Shown here in pieces: positions 10,229-22,364 of a stretch of 64,000 bases of DNA (its first letter is position 1; each line of letters opens with the position of its first letter). The notes under the pieces are model-generated. The model did not search any database. It was given only the letters and a program-made list of their open reading frames with translations, and was not told where the DNA came from. Origin of the DNA: Holothuria scabra (lineage: Eukaryota > Echinodermata > Holothuroidea > Aspidochirotida > Holothuriidae); assembly GCA_037179385.1 (NCBI GenBank), contig CM074193.1, positions 4,485,547-4,549,546 on the forward strand, read 5' to 3'. A program made the position numbers and the translations under genes.

Positions 10229-13130
10229 TTTTGGTTTCGATGAAAAGAGAAACCTGTGCATTCATGATGGCGTGTGTGTGTATGTATGTTTGTGCGTATG
10301 TATGTGTGTGTGTTTGTGACACTTTGCTTGTTTACACGATGATATCTTGAGAAGGGAAGATCTGACAGTTCTCAAACTTGGTACACAGATACGCCATACT
10401 GAGAGGAAGAACCGTATTCATTTTGGTTGTGGTCAAAGGTCATCTGGGGTCACAGGTGTCAAAAACTGAAATCCTTGTTTACACAATATCTCATGTTAGG
10501 AAACTTGGATCAATTTCAAACTTGATATGTTAATGCGTTATGATGTAAGAAAAATCAAAATTATTTCAGTGGAGGTCAAAGGTCATTTGGGGTCACATGG
10601 GGGTCAAACCCTGAAATCCTTGTTAACATGATACATCATGGTAGGAAACTTGGATTCATTTCAATGTTGATATGTTGATGCGTTATGATGTAAGGAAGAA
10701 GCCTATCGATTTTGCTGTAGGTCAAAGGTCATTTGGGGTCATGTGGGGTCAAACCCCCAAATCCTTGTTTACATGATATCTTATGGTAGAAAACTTGGAT
10801 CCATTTCAAACTTGATATGTTGATGCATTATGATGTAAAGAAGAATCCACTTTATTTTGGTGGAGGTCAAAGGTCATTTGGGGTCACATGGGGTCAAACC
10901 CTGAAATCCTTGTTTACACAATATCTCAAGATAGGAAACTTGGACATATTTCAAACTTGATATGTTGATGCATTATGATGAAAGAAAGAACCCTATCGAT
11001 TTATTTTTGTGGAAGTCAAAGGTCATTTTGGGTCACATGGGGGTGAAACCCTGAAATTCTTGATTACATGATACATCATGGTAGGAAACTTGGATTCATT
11101 TCAAACTTGATATGTTGATGCATTATGATGTAAAGAAGAACCCAATTTATTTTGGTGGAGGTCAAGCATCATTTGGGGTCACGTGGGGTCAAACTCCGAA
11201 AATCTTGTTCACACAATATCTCATGTTAGGAAACTTGGATCAATTTCAAACTTGATATGTTAATGCGTTATGATGTAAGGAAAAACCAGATTTATTTTGG
11301 TGGAGGTCAAAGGTCATTTTGGGTCACATGTGGGTCAAAACCTGAAATCCTTGTTAACATGATACATCATGGTAGGAAACTTGGATTCATTTCAATCTTG
11401 ATAGGTTGATGCGTTATGATGTAAGAAAGAACTGGGTTTATTTTCGTGGAAATCAAACATCATTTGGGGTCAGAAGTGGACAAATCCTGAAAACCCTTTT
11501 AACACAATATCTCAAGGGAGGAAGCTTGGATTGATTTCAAATTTGATATGCTGATGCCTTATGATGTAAGGAAGAACCCTATTGATTTTGGTAGAGGTCA
11601 AAGGTCCTGTGGGGTCAAACTCAGAAAAACTTGTTTAGGGTAGCTCAAGGTATGAAATGTGGATGGATTTCATAATTAGTGTGTGGATGAATTGTGGTGA
11701 GAAGATGGTCTGTTTAAGGTTTTTTTTTTTTTTTTTTTGTGGAGGTGAAAGGACATCTGGGGTCATGATCGGTCAAACTTTGAAAAACTTGTCAAAATGG
11801 GATATCTCAAGGCAGGAAACTTGGATGGATTTCCTAATTAGTATGTGGATGTGTTACATGGTGAGTTGAAAGTACTGTACCTGTTGTTTTTGGTGGAGGT
11901 TGATGTTCATCTGGTATCACCTGGCATCAAACTCTGAAAACCTTGTTTGCGGAATATCTTAAAGGCACAGTATGAAATTTGGCTTTTGGAATATAGAAAT
12001 GTTTTGGTTAAAAGAAAAACCAGTTACTTACAGGTGGAGCCAAGGGTCACTTTGGGTCACCAATTGTTACGAAAAATGTAGCATGTCATTGAAAAGAGCA
12101 TGTATGTTTCATCAAAACCTCAATGCATTTTTGCATTCTGGTTTGGAATAGGTGAGAGGTCATTTGGGGTCACTCAGGGTCAAACTGAAATGAGTGTTAA
12201 TATGATATCTGTGGTTAGGAACCTTGTTTAGATACCATACATGATATGAGAATGTGTTATGGTAAGAAGTGGTCCCTATAAAAAGATATAAGAGGTTAGG
12301 AAATTTCCCGATTTCAGGAAATTGGGAGTTTTGATCAAAAATCTTAGAAAACCCATTTTGCTAGACAGAAAGGTTTGCTATGGTCAATATGGTTGAATTG
12401 GCCAAAGGTGGCGAGTAATTTGTAGGGTTATTTGGAATCTTTTTACTTACAGTAAATGTAAATTTTTTGCAGAAACATACTTTGGGAAAAAAACAAATAA
12501 CCGCAACATTTTGCACCTACTGTAGGCCTTCTGATGTGGTATCATTCTGAAAGGGGAACCCTCCCTTTAGACTGCACCCTGTACAGACAATCCTGTATAA
12601 AAAAATTTTCATGGAATAAATTTCTACTTTGGTAAATGCACCTCTGGTCCCTGTTTTTTTTTTATGTTTTTTTTTTTTGAAGTTTAAAGGTTGACTCTGG
12701 TCATTGGGGATAAAACTCTGAAAAACTTGTGATTGAGGTAGTAAACTAGGATGGACTTTATGCATAGTATGTTGATCTGCTATGGTGGGAAGGTGGACCC
12801 TATTATTAAATATGGAGGTAAAGGTCATCAGGATTCATGGCGAGTCAAACTGAACACTTGTTACCACAATATCCCAAATGACAAACTTACATAGACTCAT
12901 GTACTTGGTAGGTAGATGCATTGCTGTTGGCAAATGGTCTCTTTTGTTTTTGTGGAGTTTCAGGTTATCATGTTCACAATCTGAAAACTTTGTCACATAT
13001 CCTCAAACTGGAAATCATGTATAAATTTCAGATGTTACAAGTGTGTTTGTTATGGTTAGAGAATATAGTCTGTAGTTTTGGCTATAATCAGTGGGAAGGG
13101 AGGTCAAAGCCTGGAGGTGGCATCTGGGAC
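10229..13130 (+). repeat. DR1 array 2: leader hairpin, GT repeat and about 145-bp units
   Basis: The leader has GGTTTC (10233-10238) pairing with GAAACC (10249-10254), then a GT microsatellite (10268-10318). Units follow with core starts near 10430, 10573, 10719, 10864, 11013, 11159, 11304, 11450 and 11595, so the period is 143-149. Four cores are perfect AGGTCAAAGGTCA (10573, 10719, 10864, 11304); others have point changes. TTTGGGGTCA usually follows as a third half-site. A terminal hairpin unit sits at 12115-12144. More degenerate units can be followed to about 13.1 kb. It lies in the last ZMPSTE24 intron. Confidence 0.88.
12115..12144. repeat. Terminal hairpin of DR1 array 2 copy
   Basis: AAACC, then AATGCA, a TTTT loop, TGCATT and GGTTT form a stem interrupted by one 2-base mismatch. 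The same structure closes array 3 at 44846-44877. Confidence 0.75.
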
Positions 13131-13812
13131 CACCAGATGTCAAAAAGCAAAATTTCCCAAGAATTCTGAAGATTACTTCCTGTTTTTAGCAAGGTCTAAA
13201 TGCATAATTTCCCAGGAATCCTGGAATCCCCAATAACAAATTGAAACACATAACTCCAATCTGCTTTGAACATACTTTAATAGCATTGGATACATGACTG
13301 AAAGATACATGTATGGGAATTCATAGCATTATTTGGAAGAGAGCGGTTTGTTTATGGTTGAAACCTGAACCTTGCTCGTTGCACACACAATGAGACCTCA
13401 ATGATCATGAAATATCATATGGTGTACTCAAATAACATAAACCTGCACTTGTACTCAGGAATGAGCTACTTCCTCTTTTCAGGGGATTGGCTCCTTTTTG
13501 TACCAAAGACCCAGATTTAAGTTTCTGTTATAAATATCTTTATAAATCTCAGCTATTAAACTTGTGCAGACAGCCCTCAGAGCTCTGTCCTTTTTGAAAT
13601 ATGGATTGTAATAACATCAGTGCCACTAGGGACCCTTGGCCGAGGCACGGGGATAACTAAGAATATAAGCTGAGTGTTCTGAAAAATTTATGATGTAAGG
13701 TTTGATGATGATGTTTCTTGCTTACAACCCTAGTTCAAACATTTCTAAGATTGTTTTTTTTCAGAAACTCTCGTACATCATATTCATTTTTGCTTTTCTT
13801 TTTCTTGTGAAG
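13131..13812. other. 3' end of the last ZMPSTE24 intron, nothing recognised
   Basis: Ordinary AT-rich DNA with a TGATGATGATG run near 13700 and the acceptor pyrimidine tract before 13811. Confidence 0.45.
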
Positions 13813-14031
13813 CTGCTTTCCTTTTGTATGACTGTACTCAGTCGAAGATTTGAATTCCAAGCTGATGCCTTCGCCAAATCTCTTCAAAAGGCAGAGAAGC
13901 TGAGGACTGCTCTCATCAAATTGCACAAGGACAATCTAGGATTTCCAGTTGCTGATTGGTTGTACTCAGCATGGCATTACTCCCACCCACCATTGCTGGA
14001 AAGGATTGGAGCCCTGGAAAAAACTGATTGA
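13813..14031 (+). CDS. ZMPSTE24: ZMPSTE24/STE24-type CAAX prenyl protease, last coding exon (72 codons plus TGA)
   Basis: This is the C-terminal part of the CAAX protease. Seen: a pyrimidine-rich run and AG acceptor at 13811-13812, then [30 protein letters not shown], a [12 protein letters not shown] block, and a TGA at 14029-14031. The Glu of RRFEFQAD is the family's third zinc ligand, acting with the two His of HEXXH in an earlier exon; HYSHPP is the conserved tail near the active site. Joining 5718 to 13813 keeps the frame and gives FSPYNE-LLSFC, matching the vertebrate arrangement. An open frame extends upstream of 13813, but those residues have no counterpart in the family and are intron read-through. 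The protein ends ALEKTD, with a short charged tail as usual. No frameshift or internal stop is present, so the gene looks functional. Confidence 0.95.
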   Translation: MLSFCMTVLSRRFEFQADAFAKSLQKAEKLRTALIKLHKDNLGFPVADWLYSAWHYSHPPLLERIGALEKTD

Positions 14032-14554
14032 CAGCTACACTCTAGGACACAGCCTGTGTTCCTCTCAGCTTTTAGATTTCTTTATAGAAGGTTTTGTAGA
14101 CGGATGCATTTGTGTTCTAATGTGTGAAGATGCATAAACATTTGACATTTTTTGTTTTATAGAGCATCTACATGGGCCATGTGGAATCTGAGAACTTTTC
14201 TTTCAGTATATATGTCAGAATTCAAGATTAACTGTGACAGGCTGTGTAACCTTTTAATGCACCATGTTTCTGGGGTTTTGTATAATTTTGTGAAATTTTA
14301 ACATGATGGACGGGTGATGCTTTTGTGTTGCTTTCATATCTTACTAAGTATCATGGTAGTTTAATATTATCATGGTAGAGGGAACATCTTTATGTGTTGT
14401 AACCTCTAGAATGGGAAAGAAACAATTTTTCTGCAAGGTTCACTTTTATGTCTGCCTTAAATACAGAATGATAGGATGTACGCCTCTTGGTAGGATCAAC
14501 TGTTTATACTCAACACCTTACTTGGCACTTTTACACTTGTAGGAACTTTAACAG

Positions 14555-14740
14555 TTGTGGAAGAGGCCTTCTAGATACCACCACTCAAACAGTTATTTGA
14601 TTATCTCAACTGACAAGGACTGCTACAAATACAGCTTCTTCCCTGGTACTGTCAGAGGCTGGAACCTACTCTACCAGTATGTAACAGATCTCAAGGATCA
14701 CAAGCAATTCAAGAAATCTGCCTTCCAGCAGGAGGATTGA
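14555..14740 (+). mobile_element. LINE relic: C-terminal tail of a non-LTR reverse transcriptase
   Basis: The frame reads RPSRYHHSNSYLIISTDKDC, YKYSFFPGTVRGWNLL and a charged end. The R..R.HHSNSY plus KYSFFPxTVxxWNxL pattern is the standard end of many animal LINE ORF2 proteins; the usual Pro after WNxL is Tyr here. Only about 60 codons remain, and the insertion lies in the protease 3' UTR in sense orientation. Confidence 0.8.
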
Positions 14741-15121
14741 TTTTCCATGTGCTCACCAAAACCTACATCCTTGAATCCACCTGGAGTGTTGTGTAGTATT
14801 TTTCCAGATCCAGATCCAGATCCAGACTTGCATATACATTCATGCGCATGCATATGTATGCATCTCACATACTTTAAAATTACTTTCTGAGCCATAGTTT
14901 CATATTAGAAGTTTCATGTTATTCCTTTTCTTAATATTCATGCCAAAGTGGCACATAGCTTAACTATTTTTGCAGTGTTTTTGCAAGTAAGTTAGAGACA
15001 AAAATATTTCACCATTTGATAGGTCTGTACAGTTGCTCACAAATATATTCCAATCAGGTCCTATCCCCTCCGCCTATTCTGCTTCCTGTATGCCTACTGT
15101 CATACTTGTGGTTCTGATGTC

Positions 15122-15127
15122 AATAAA
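15122..15127 (+). promoter_or_regulatory. Candidate poly(A) signal AATAAA
   Basis: Canonical hexamer about 1.1 kb after the ZMPSTE24 stop, with GT-rich sequence downstream. A second hexamer at 16243 competes. Confidence 0.35.
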
Positions 15128-15878
15128 CCATTGTCATGTGGACTTTTCAAATCTTTCAACTTCTTTACATGATGTACACCTTCTTCAACCCCCCCCCCCC
15201 CTCCACCCACCAAATTTTCTCATATACATAGTCTCCCCACTCCAGATCTGTTGCTTTGGCAGCTTGACACAGTTTTTCAATCAAACAATCAGTTGCTTTA
15301 AATGCCACCTACTTTTGTCATTTCAGTTATATTACTAAGCAGAAGGGACGGTTGATGGTCCTTTCCAATCTGAGCTGACCTTCAAAAAAGTAAGATGTAA
15401 ATTGTTAAGAGGGTTAGCTACCAGACTTGGGCATGGGAATATAAGCCTGGGTTACATCTGTGGTCACTTCATAGCATTGGTAAAAGCTGCCCTTGAAGGT
15501 CATGTTCAGCTGTTGCTCAGACAAATGCTTTGTTCATTACTGAAACTTGCTCAAAACTTATTTCAAAAATGTAAAGTCATCAGGTTAGAAAAAAAGAGTA
15601 ATTCTTAAAAGCCACCTCAGTGGTTTTGATGTTCAGTATTATATAGAAAAATGCATTGATTTTGTCTTTATTGAGCTGTTCATTGAACATTTCCTAAGCA
15701 GCTTCATTGAATAACATACCCATTCACACAATCCTCCATTAAATTTGACTAAATATCCATTAAATTTGACTAAATAATAATAATAATAATGGGATACCAA
15801 ATTCAAAAGCAGCTTAAGCTTTTCCCAGCAGTTTTTTGCTCTGTTTCAATAGCCTACATGTATTCCATCTGATAAAAT

Positions 15879-16131
15879 CTGTCAGTATATAGAACATTTT
15901 TAGGCAGTGGCATGCTAAAAGGCTTCAAGTAATGAGATTGTAACAGATTTGTAGAATCACTCTACTGAGCATAAGTGCTGACTTTTCAAGGTCTCAGTTC
16001 ATGTCCACGCTTAGATGAATGCATTGTCTGTCAGTGTATAAAAACTGTTAAAGCTGTGCAGTGACAAGCAGAAAGGCTTCAAGTTGTGAGTTGGTAACAG
16101 ATTTGTAGAATCACTCTATTGAGCATTATGT
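15879..16131 (+). repeat. Two-copy direct repeat, period about 149 bp
   Basis: CTGTCAGTATATAGAA... at 15879 and CTGTCAGTGTATAAAA... at 16028 begin similar blocks; both contain AACAGATTTGTAGAATCACT followed by CTATTGAGCAT or CTACTGAGCAT. The two copies are moderately diverged. Confidence 0.75.
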
Positions 16132-16242
16132 ATGTGTGGTAGAGGTTGAATGTTGTAAAGGCATCTGTTTGAAAGAAAACAATCAATGACCTTGATGTTG
16201 TGAATGTCAGCAGTAAAAACCCTTACCAGGGTTAGAGCAAAC

Positions 16243-16248
16243 AATAAA
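16243..16248 (+). promoter_or_regulatory. Candidate poly(A) signal AATAAA
   Basis: Canonical hexamer about 2.2 kb after the ZMPSTE24 stop, with T-rich and GT-rich sequence following within 50 bases. Confidence 0.35.
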
Positions 16249-16616
16249 GATCTTCATTTTGTAACATTCCCACATGAGGTACGCTGTTTAGTTTTCTCAT
16301 TGTCTAGTCTGTATGGCAGCATACGTGTATCTAAGGATGCATTTCAGGTTAAGTAAGGTACCTAGGTGATTGAAGTAAGGTGTACAAGATTAATACATAT
16401 AGAAGAAATGCCCAGGAATTTAGAAGAACTTCAACAACAACTGATCCTTGTAATTCTGCACCTCAACTTCCCATCAGACATGAATCTCATCTTGGCTCCT
16501 GAAAACTTGAAATGTTGAAATCACCCATGGATGACTCACTGAAAGCCATGTTGGGCCAATAGGAGGCCCCTCCTCCAAGAAATCAATATGGTGGCCTGGT
16601 CCTTTTATCCAAGTAG

Positions 16617-16727
16617 CCATTGGCAGAATGAGTAAGAGCAGGATGAATTTTTTGTGTGAGGGGCTTAAGTAAGTAGGTTAGGAGAATTATAACTGTTTGA
16701 GTTGAGAGGATCAGACCTTTAAGTACT
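16617..16727 (-). mobile_element. Partial MITE of family M1
   Basis: It contains GGGGCTTAAGTAAGTAGGTT, GGAGAATTATAACTGTTTGA and GAGAGGATCAGACCTTTAA, matching one end of the M1 elements at 50.4 and 42.0 kb. The other end is not visible. Confidence 0.65.
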
Positions 16728-16810
16728 GCAAATTCAAGGTAAACTAAGTAGTTTGAGTAATTTTTACAACTGAGTACAAAAAATATTTTTACATGATTTC
16801 TAAGGACCAT

Positions 16811-18880
16811 TCATAAAATAGGAAACTCTTCTGCAGTTGGAGTGACTCCATTTTCCCATACATTTTACTCCATGATGCTTACAATATATAGGAATACTGC
16901 ACACATCCCTCCTCTTCCTTTATAATAGTTTTCTTACTCGTGATATTTTAGATAACTTCATTCCACATTTAGATGACTTACTTCCATGTACTGCTGGAAG
17001 AATAAGTGGTGGCCACTTAGCATCCACTTCTCAATGAATTATGTTCCAATACTTTTCATTTAAAATACCTATCTGTTAAACCATGTAGTCACTGTTTTGT
17101 AGACATTTAACTGAAAATTGTGCAAATGTTTTCTCAACTAGTTTTCTACATTCAAAGATGCTATTCTTGTAGCACATAGTCTTTATTTTGCTGTTCTACC
17201 ATAAATCAATTACCATTCCAGAAGACAAGGGATATGTCCCACTTCCTCTCCTTTTGGAAATTCACCCATTGACAGTGAGATTCTTACAGATTATGTTTCA
17301 CTCCCCCCCCCCCCCCCACTCCACACACACACACACACACACATGAGTAAAGATTGACACTAACGCTTGTAGCATGATACAATTGGTGGGAAAATTTTAG
17401 CTGTTTTTGTTTAGTCGTTGTAGATGCGTCCAGCCCATTAAGTCACCAATAAAAATGGACCTGCATTTTTTTGCTTACGTCTAATATCAAACTTTTTCCA
17501 CATGGCATGCTGTTATTATTTTCCACATTTACTGGTTTGGACAAATTGTAATACCTAAACTGTTACAGTGTAAGAATTGAGAAGGCCCTCTTTTAGGTCT
17601 GATATGAGTCAACTATAATTCTGCAGTTTGTGGATAAGTCAAAGCTGCCAAGTTTTTACATAGTTCTTATAACATACTCACTGAATTCTCTCACTGAATA
17701 TTGAATTGTCCGTGCAATGAACTAATTTTACTGGTGACTTTACCCAGATAAGTCTATACATTTTATCTATTGTATTTTATCTTGAACACCTGCAGTGGCC
17801 AGCAACACGTTGTGACGAGTGATTTGTGCCATTTCTTTGTGTGATACGAATGCCCACTCATTGTGTTGCCCTAATCAGTTGTAAAAATTGGAACCCAAGC
17901 GTGGTCGCCTTGTCACCTTTCGTAAAAGGCTATTTTCTCTGTTGTAATAGAATTTTGTTTTTTTTTTACAAATTTGAAGCTGATTTTCTAGTTTATTTCT
18001 TCTGTTCTTTGAAGAAAGAAACAAAGTTAATGACCAAAGTGAAGATTGCCTATCTTTAAATTCTAAATAAAAGACCAAATTGCTGCTGTAATAGATTGAA
18101 GAATAGAAGTAAAAAACTCCGTGATTCAAGGGCATTCAACAATTCCTTACACTGCTTTTTGGTAAAGAAAACTTCCCCTGCAACTAGTTTACTGTAGACT
18201 TACATGGCCTGAAATTTGACTTACCGTATTCAGCATGTCCAATTAACCTGACATTGTTGTGGTAAAGGTATACCTCACCACTTAATCAAACAGTCAATGA
18301 AGTAATACGACTATGACTCTCTGGAGATTTGTTCATGCTTCATCTAACTTTTATGACAGTCTTATTGTATGCGACTCGTACTTAAATGTACTGCTATTCA
18401 TCCAGGGTTTTTGTATAACAAATTTGGTTTGGTTTGGTTTTTCGTTGCCGCGGAATAGAGTTATGGGGCGGGAAACACAAACCAATCTTTACATTTTGTG
18501 TACCGGTACTGCATTACCTTGTTTTCGTGCACGTGCGTACAACACTATACATTTATTCAGGTAGAGTTGTTACGGCCCAGTTTCCAACCGATTGGTTACA
18601 TTTATGTAAGTGTTAATCCCAACCGAACGAAAAAACGGGTCTCAGCCTCACTTCAAGGCAAATGGGAACGCAAATTTTTACTCTAAAAGGGCAATTTAAA
18701 CACAGTTCACTAAAGCTACTCGCGTTTTGAATTCACTAAAAAAGAATGATTAGACGACGTAATTAACAAAGTAAACTCAAATTTTGAAAGACGTGCTGCA
18801 GGGCGGGAGCATTCCATTTGTTCCGACGATTTGGCGATGTGTATGGTAAGAAAAAAATACCTAACAATACGACGAACTGG
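16811..18880. other. No gene recognised
   Basis: AT-rich DNA with a 15-base C-tract and an AC microsatellite at 17304-17342. Small open frames at 17826-18686 have no recognisable family signature and overlap one another. Confidence 0.4.
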
Positions 18881-18929
18881 GATTTCATTTGACGAAACAG
18901 GTTCATCGACGCCAACGCCCGATATTTCG

Positions 18930-19140
18930 AAGAACTTGGTTTGGCGATAAACCTGTTTGGTTTGGCGATAAACCTGGTTTATCAAATTGATGAAATTCAA
19001 TTTTCGAATTATTGCGCATTCGGCGTCGATAAATCTGGTTTTTCGATTGATAATCTTGATTTATTGGCTGATAAACGTGGTTTATCGACGCCAAATGTAC
19101 AATAATTCGATAAACTTTGTTTATTGACGCCGAATGCCCC
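18930..19140. repeat. Short inverted and direct repeats around GGCGTCGATAAA
   Basis: CATTCGGCGTCGATAAA (19017-19033) is nearly the reverse complement of TTTATCGACGCCAAATG (19081-19097) and of TTTATTGACGCCGAATG (19120-19136). Several TTTGGCGATAAACCTG-type repeats precede them at 18935-18985. No coding content is seen. Confidence 0.8.
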
Positions 19141-19199
19141 AGCAATTTGATTAACCAGTCAGTCAGTTTGAAAGTTGTTGGTGTATTGGTCAAAAACCA

Positions 19200-20478
19200 A
19201 CACTATCTACAGATAAACCTATAAAAATTCAGGACAAAAGCACTGAAGCAGCCGGGTGTCATCTGATAATTTGATGTCTCACAGGGTGGCAATTTTCCAA
19301 TTTTCTTTCAATTTCAGAGCTCTGTTAAGTTTACCAGACTGATTTATAAGTGAGCACTACAGCATTAGGAATTGCAATTTTCGGCGAAGCAAATTGTTTA
19401 ATTTTGAAATTCAGAGTGGCAACCATAAAGGTTTTTTATGCAGATAGTTCGGACTTTCAAAGAGAGAAAAGTTGGGAAAACTAGTCTGTAGTTGACAGGT
19501 GTAAGTGACTAATGGCAAATTTTCGATTTCTTTAATATTTCAAAGCCAGGGGAAATCGTCCTTTCCTGTAGACGGATACGCCTCGAGTCATGTTTCGAAG
19601 GGACCCGGTCTTGGTTCAGTACAGTCGGATGAACCGGAAACATAACTTCATATGTTTTGCACCTTTGGTTAAAACTCTCCTTTCGTCTAAATAATTTTCG
19701 GAGACCGAGCTCAACACCATTATGCAATTTATTTGTCAATACATAATATTACTGTTTTCGGCGCAGTTTGACGTTTCTACACAATTCTACCATGCAGGTA
19801 CCTTCGTCTTTTGCAACATACCCTGTAGTGTTTACATGATTCTTAAAGGTCCTAAAAGCCTTTTGAGGTATCTGATGGTCCTTAAAGGGAAATATTGCGT
19901 TTGCTTTGCAAGAAAAATTAATCTTTTTAAAATTACTATAAATTGAGACAAGTTGCTTGATTATCAAAACTAATGCAGTTTTGTAGCCTTTTATTCAAGA
20001 AATAAGTTTCCCACAGGTAGAAATTCAGTTGTTTGTTGCTCAATAATAATTTGTTTACCCAAACATCCAACATTTCAAATGATGCCACATCCATGGCTCT
20101 TCTTGCACACAGTATTTTGAAGAGATGTAGAAATTGCTGGGGTTCATGATTAAGACTGAATTGTTGGATAGGGCCTGAGCCATTTTCTTTGTACTCTTTG
20201 TTGGAGCATTTTAAACGCAATCTTTCCCTTTTATTAATTTCGCTGGTTTTCCGCATGTGTATCTATCTGGGGATACAGGCAGACCTGTATCAAGGTTTCG
20301 CCTTTAAGGCTCATGTTGTAATGATTACTGTTCCATCTGATTTGCGTGGCTGGGTTCTTCGAAAGCTATCCTACAGGATTAAGAGCAGCACCAAATGGAA
20401 TGAATGTCGCATGGCTGTGAAACTGAGCTCAGTCGATGGTTTCAAACTGATGTACATAAATCTAAAATGTTATCTATA
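19200..20478. other. No gene recognised
   Basis: Open frames of 70-106 codons occur on both strands and overlap one another; none shows a domain I recognise. Confidence 0.4.
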
Positions 20479-20850
20479 GACCAGGCGGAGCAGGGGTTGG
20501 GGGGGTATCGTCACCCGAAAGCGAAATTTATGAGACCAAGTGGATTTGGTCAATTTTGGGTCGCTGATTCCGAAAATCGAGGGTATACGGGCCATATCCG
20601 GGCTTTTCTGCGCCATTTAGACGTTTTAAGTTCAAAGGGCGCCCTCTATTTATCAAACATCTCGTTTTCCCCATATATTTATGGTCCAGTCTTTAACTGA
20701 TGTGAGAGTTGGTTCTAATATTCTGTAACTATAATGTCAACTGCTAAATACTGGGTTATATTAGTATTCATATTGATATGCTAATTAGATGAGGTTTAAG
20801 GCCAAGTTATAGCCTAATGTCAGCAGAGAAATAGGCCGAGGGTTTGAGTC

Positions 20851-21060
20851 ATGGAAAATTACATCAAAATAGACCTGCCTTACACCCTACAAACACAATA
20901 GATACTCATTTTAGAGCAAGCGGCATGGTTGGCGCTATCTGACCACCTCTGCCTCTCCACCTTGGAACAATGGACCCCTTTTGAAGACTTAAATTGTGTA
21001 AGTGTTATGCCGACAACTAGGGCTGTGTTGGTCATCGCACGATCGTGGTTTTTAAGTTGA
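20851..21060 (+). pseudogene. Small open frame in the left arm of the fold-back element, broken by a stop
   Basis: It begins MENYIKIDLPYTLQTQ, then a TAG, then continues ILILEQAAWLALSD to ARSWFLS and TGA. Its counterpart in the right arm has the same 69-codon length, start and stop but no internal stop. I do not recognise the protein. The shared frame may simply reflect recent duplication rather than coding constraint. Confidence 0.35.
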
Positions 21061-22364
21061 CTTCTTTCTCCAGTTATTAATTATATACAATATATACCAT
21101 TGTAGTTATGGGGAACAAATACAGTACCAGTGTTGTCCAATCAAGGCCTGACATAAATTGTATGAAATCATTCGGAGAGAACATTTAAATTAATTTCATT
21201 TGCCGAGTCTCAATCGGCACGTTTCGAAGAATCGGTCCCCGCTCCATGGCATAGGGAAGTATATGTGCATTCACATGGATGTATACGAAGGCGTGATCGA
21301 GGGAATTGCTCAACTGCCTGTGGACTTGGCATAGGCTCAGGAGCGAATTTTTAAGCGCGCGACTATTTATTTAAGTGGAGCATTTGCAGGGGTAGGGTAA
21401 CCTGGAGCCGGAAGTTCCGATTTACTTGGGAAATCTTGATCCCTTGTGGGACAATGATTATTACTTCGAATAGCATTGTAGCGGGAAATATACGAAAAAA
21501 TAAATATAAAAATTCGCAAGATATATGCTTTCAAATTATAACATGTGTAATTTATGTCATAGCCTTCAATTTGCTATCCGCCTCTCACTAAAGTCCCCCA
21601 TGGAAAAAAAATCCCACGGCGTCTGTTCCCCATTTTTTAGTCAAATTGAAGCGACAGAAATGACATTTTGAAGCAGATTAAAATGCTCTTGGCAGAAATG
21701 TGTGCATACGTATATGGAGGGGAGAGGGCTATAGACGCGTCTCGAACATCTTCCCACCTGCGTTGCCTTCTCAATCAGCAGATTTGGAGAAAAATTGAAC
21801 GAAAGGGAAGGAAGTTGAGTGGAAATCCCCAATGCAATTCTACCCCAATACCCTACGTAAATAATACGTCAATTATATTGGTTTTAAAGGTGCAATTGTG
21901 ACAGAATATTTCATTGATTTATTACAAAGGTCAGTCTTACGTGTATTTCATATGAGGGCATAGGAGTTCGAGACCAGTTCCAGAAAGAGAAAACAAAATG
22001 AAAATTTAGGGAATAAATTCCAAATTTTGGGTAGCGAAAAGTAAGTTGTGGTCAGAAGTCCATCAGAGTAAACTTTAAACCAAAGTTGAATAAGTAGCCC
22101 ATGTAACATGTTTACATCAATCTTTAAATGCTTGACATATTATTTTCCACCCAAACATGAGATAATGGAGTAAAAGCTGACCTGACCTTTGTTTCAGTGA
22201 CCACACAGAATACCTGGCTTTCATGGAACAATGGGAGAAAGTACCACATGGGCCAAGCAAACTGCAAAAGTGCTTGATATCTTATGATTCCTTAGCTAAA
22301 CGTGACAATTTGTATACATACATTATATATACTTCCCAGAACAAGGCTATCCGAAGTAGTAATC

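Larger units (their letters stand above)
5719..13812 (+). other. Last intron of the ZMPSTE24-type gene (8,094 bp)
   Basis: It is bounded by GTGAGT at 5719 and AG at 13811-13812. Its contents are a LINE tail (6172-6501), a perfect hairpin (6614-6646), GT repeats, DR1 array 1 (6989-8075), a LINE 3' scrap near 8.6 kb, SINE copies at 8.6 and 9.4-9.8 kb, a 235-bp tandem duplication, and DR1 array 2 (10.2 to about 13.1 kb). No further coding exon is needed between the two exons. Confidence 0.85.
14032..16260 (+). other. Probable 3' UTR and downstream flank of the ZMPSTE24-type gene
   Basis: It follows the stop codon without another acceptor being needed. Two AATAAA hexamers, at 15122-15127 and 16243-16248, are candidate poly(A) signals. 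The stretch contains a LINE relic (14555-14740), a C-tract near 15188 and a 149-bp-period duplication (15879-16131). Which signal is used cannot be told from sequence alone. Confidence 0.5.

Noticed and set aside
13618..13640. CAGTGCCACTAGGG as a hAT terminus
   Set aside because: It lacks the GGCG core, has no partner end, and no target duplication.
13702..13812. N-terminal extension of the last protease exon beginning with a run of Met
   Set aside because: It precedes a good AG acceptor, and joining at 13813 restores the family's FSPYNE-LLSFC order; the upstream residues have no counterpart.
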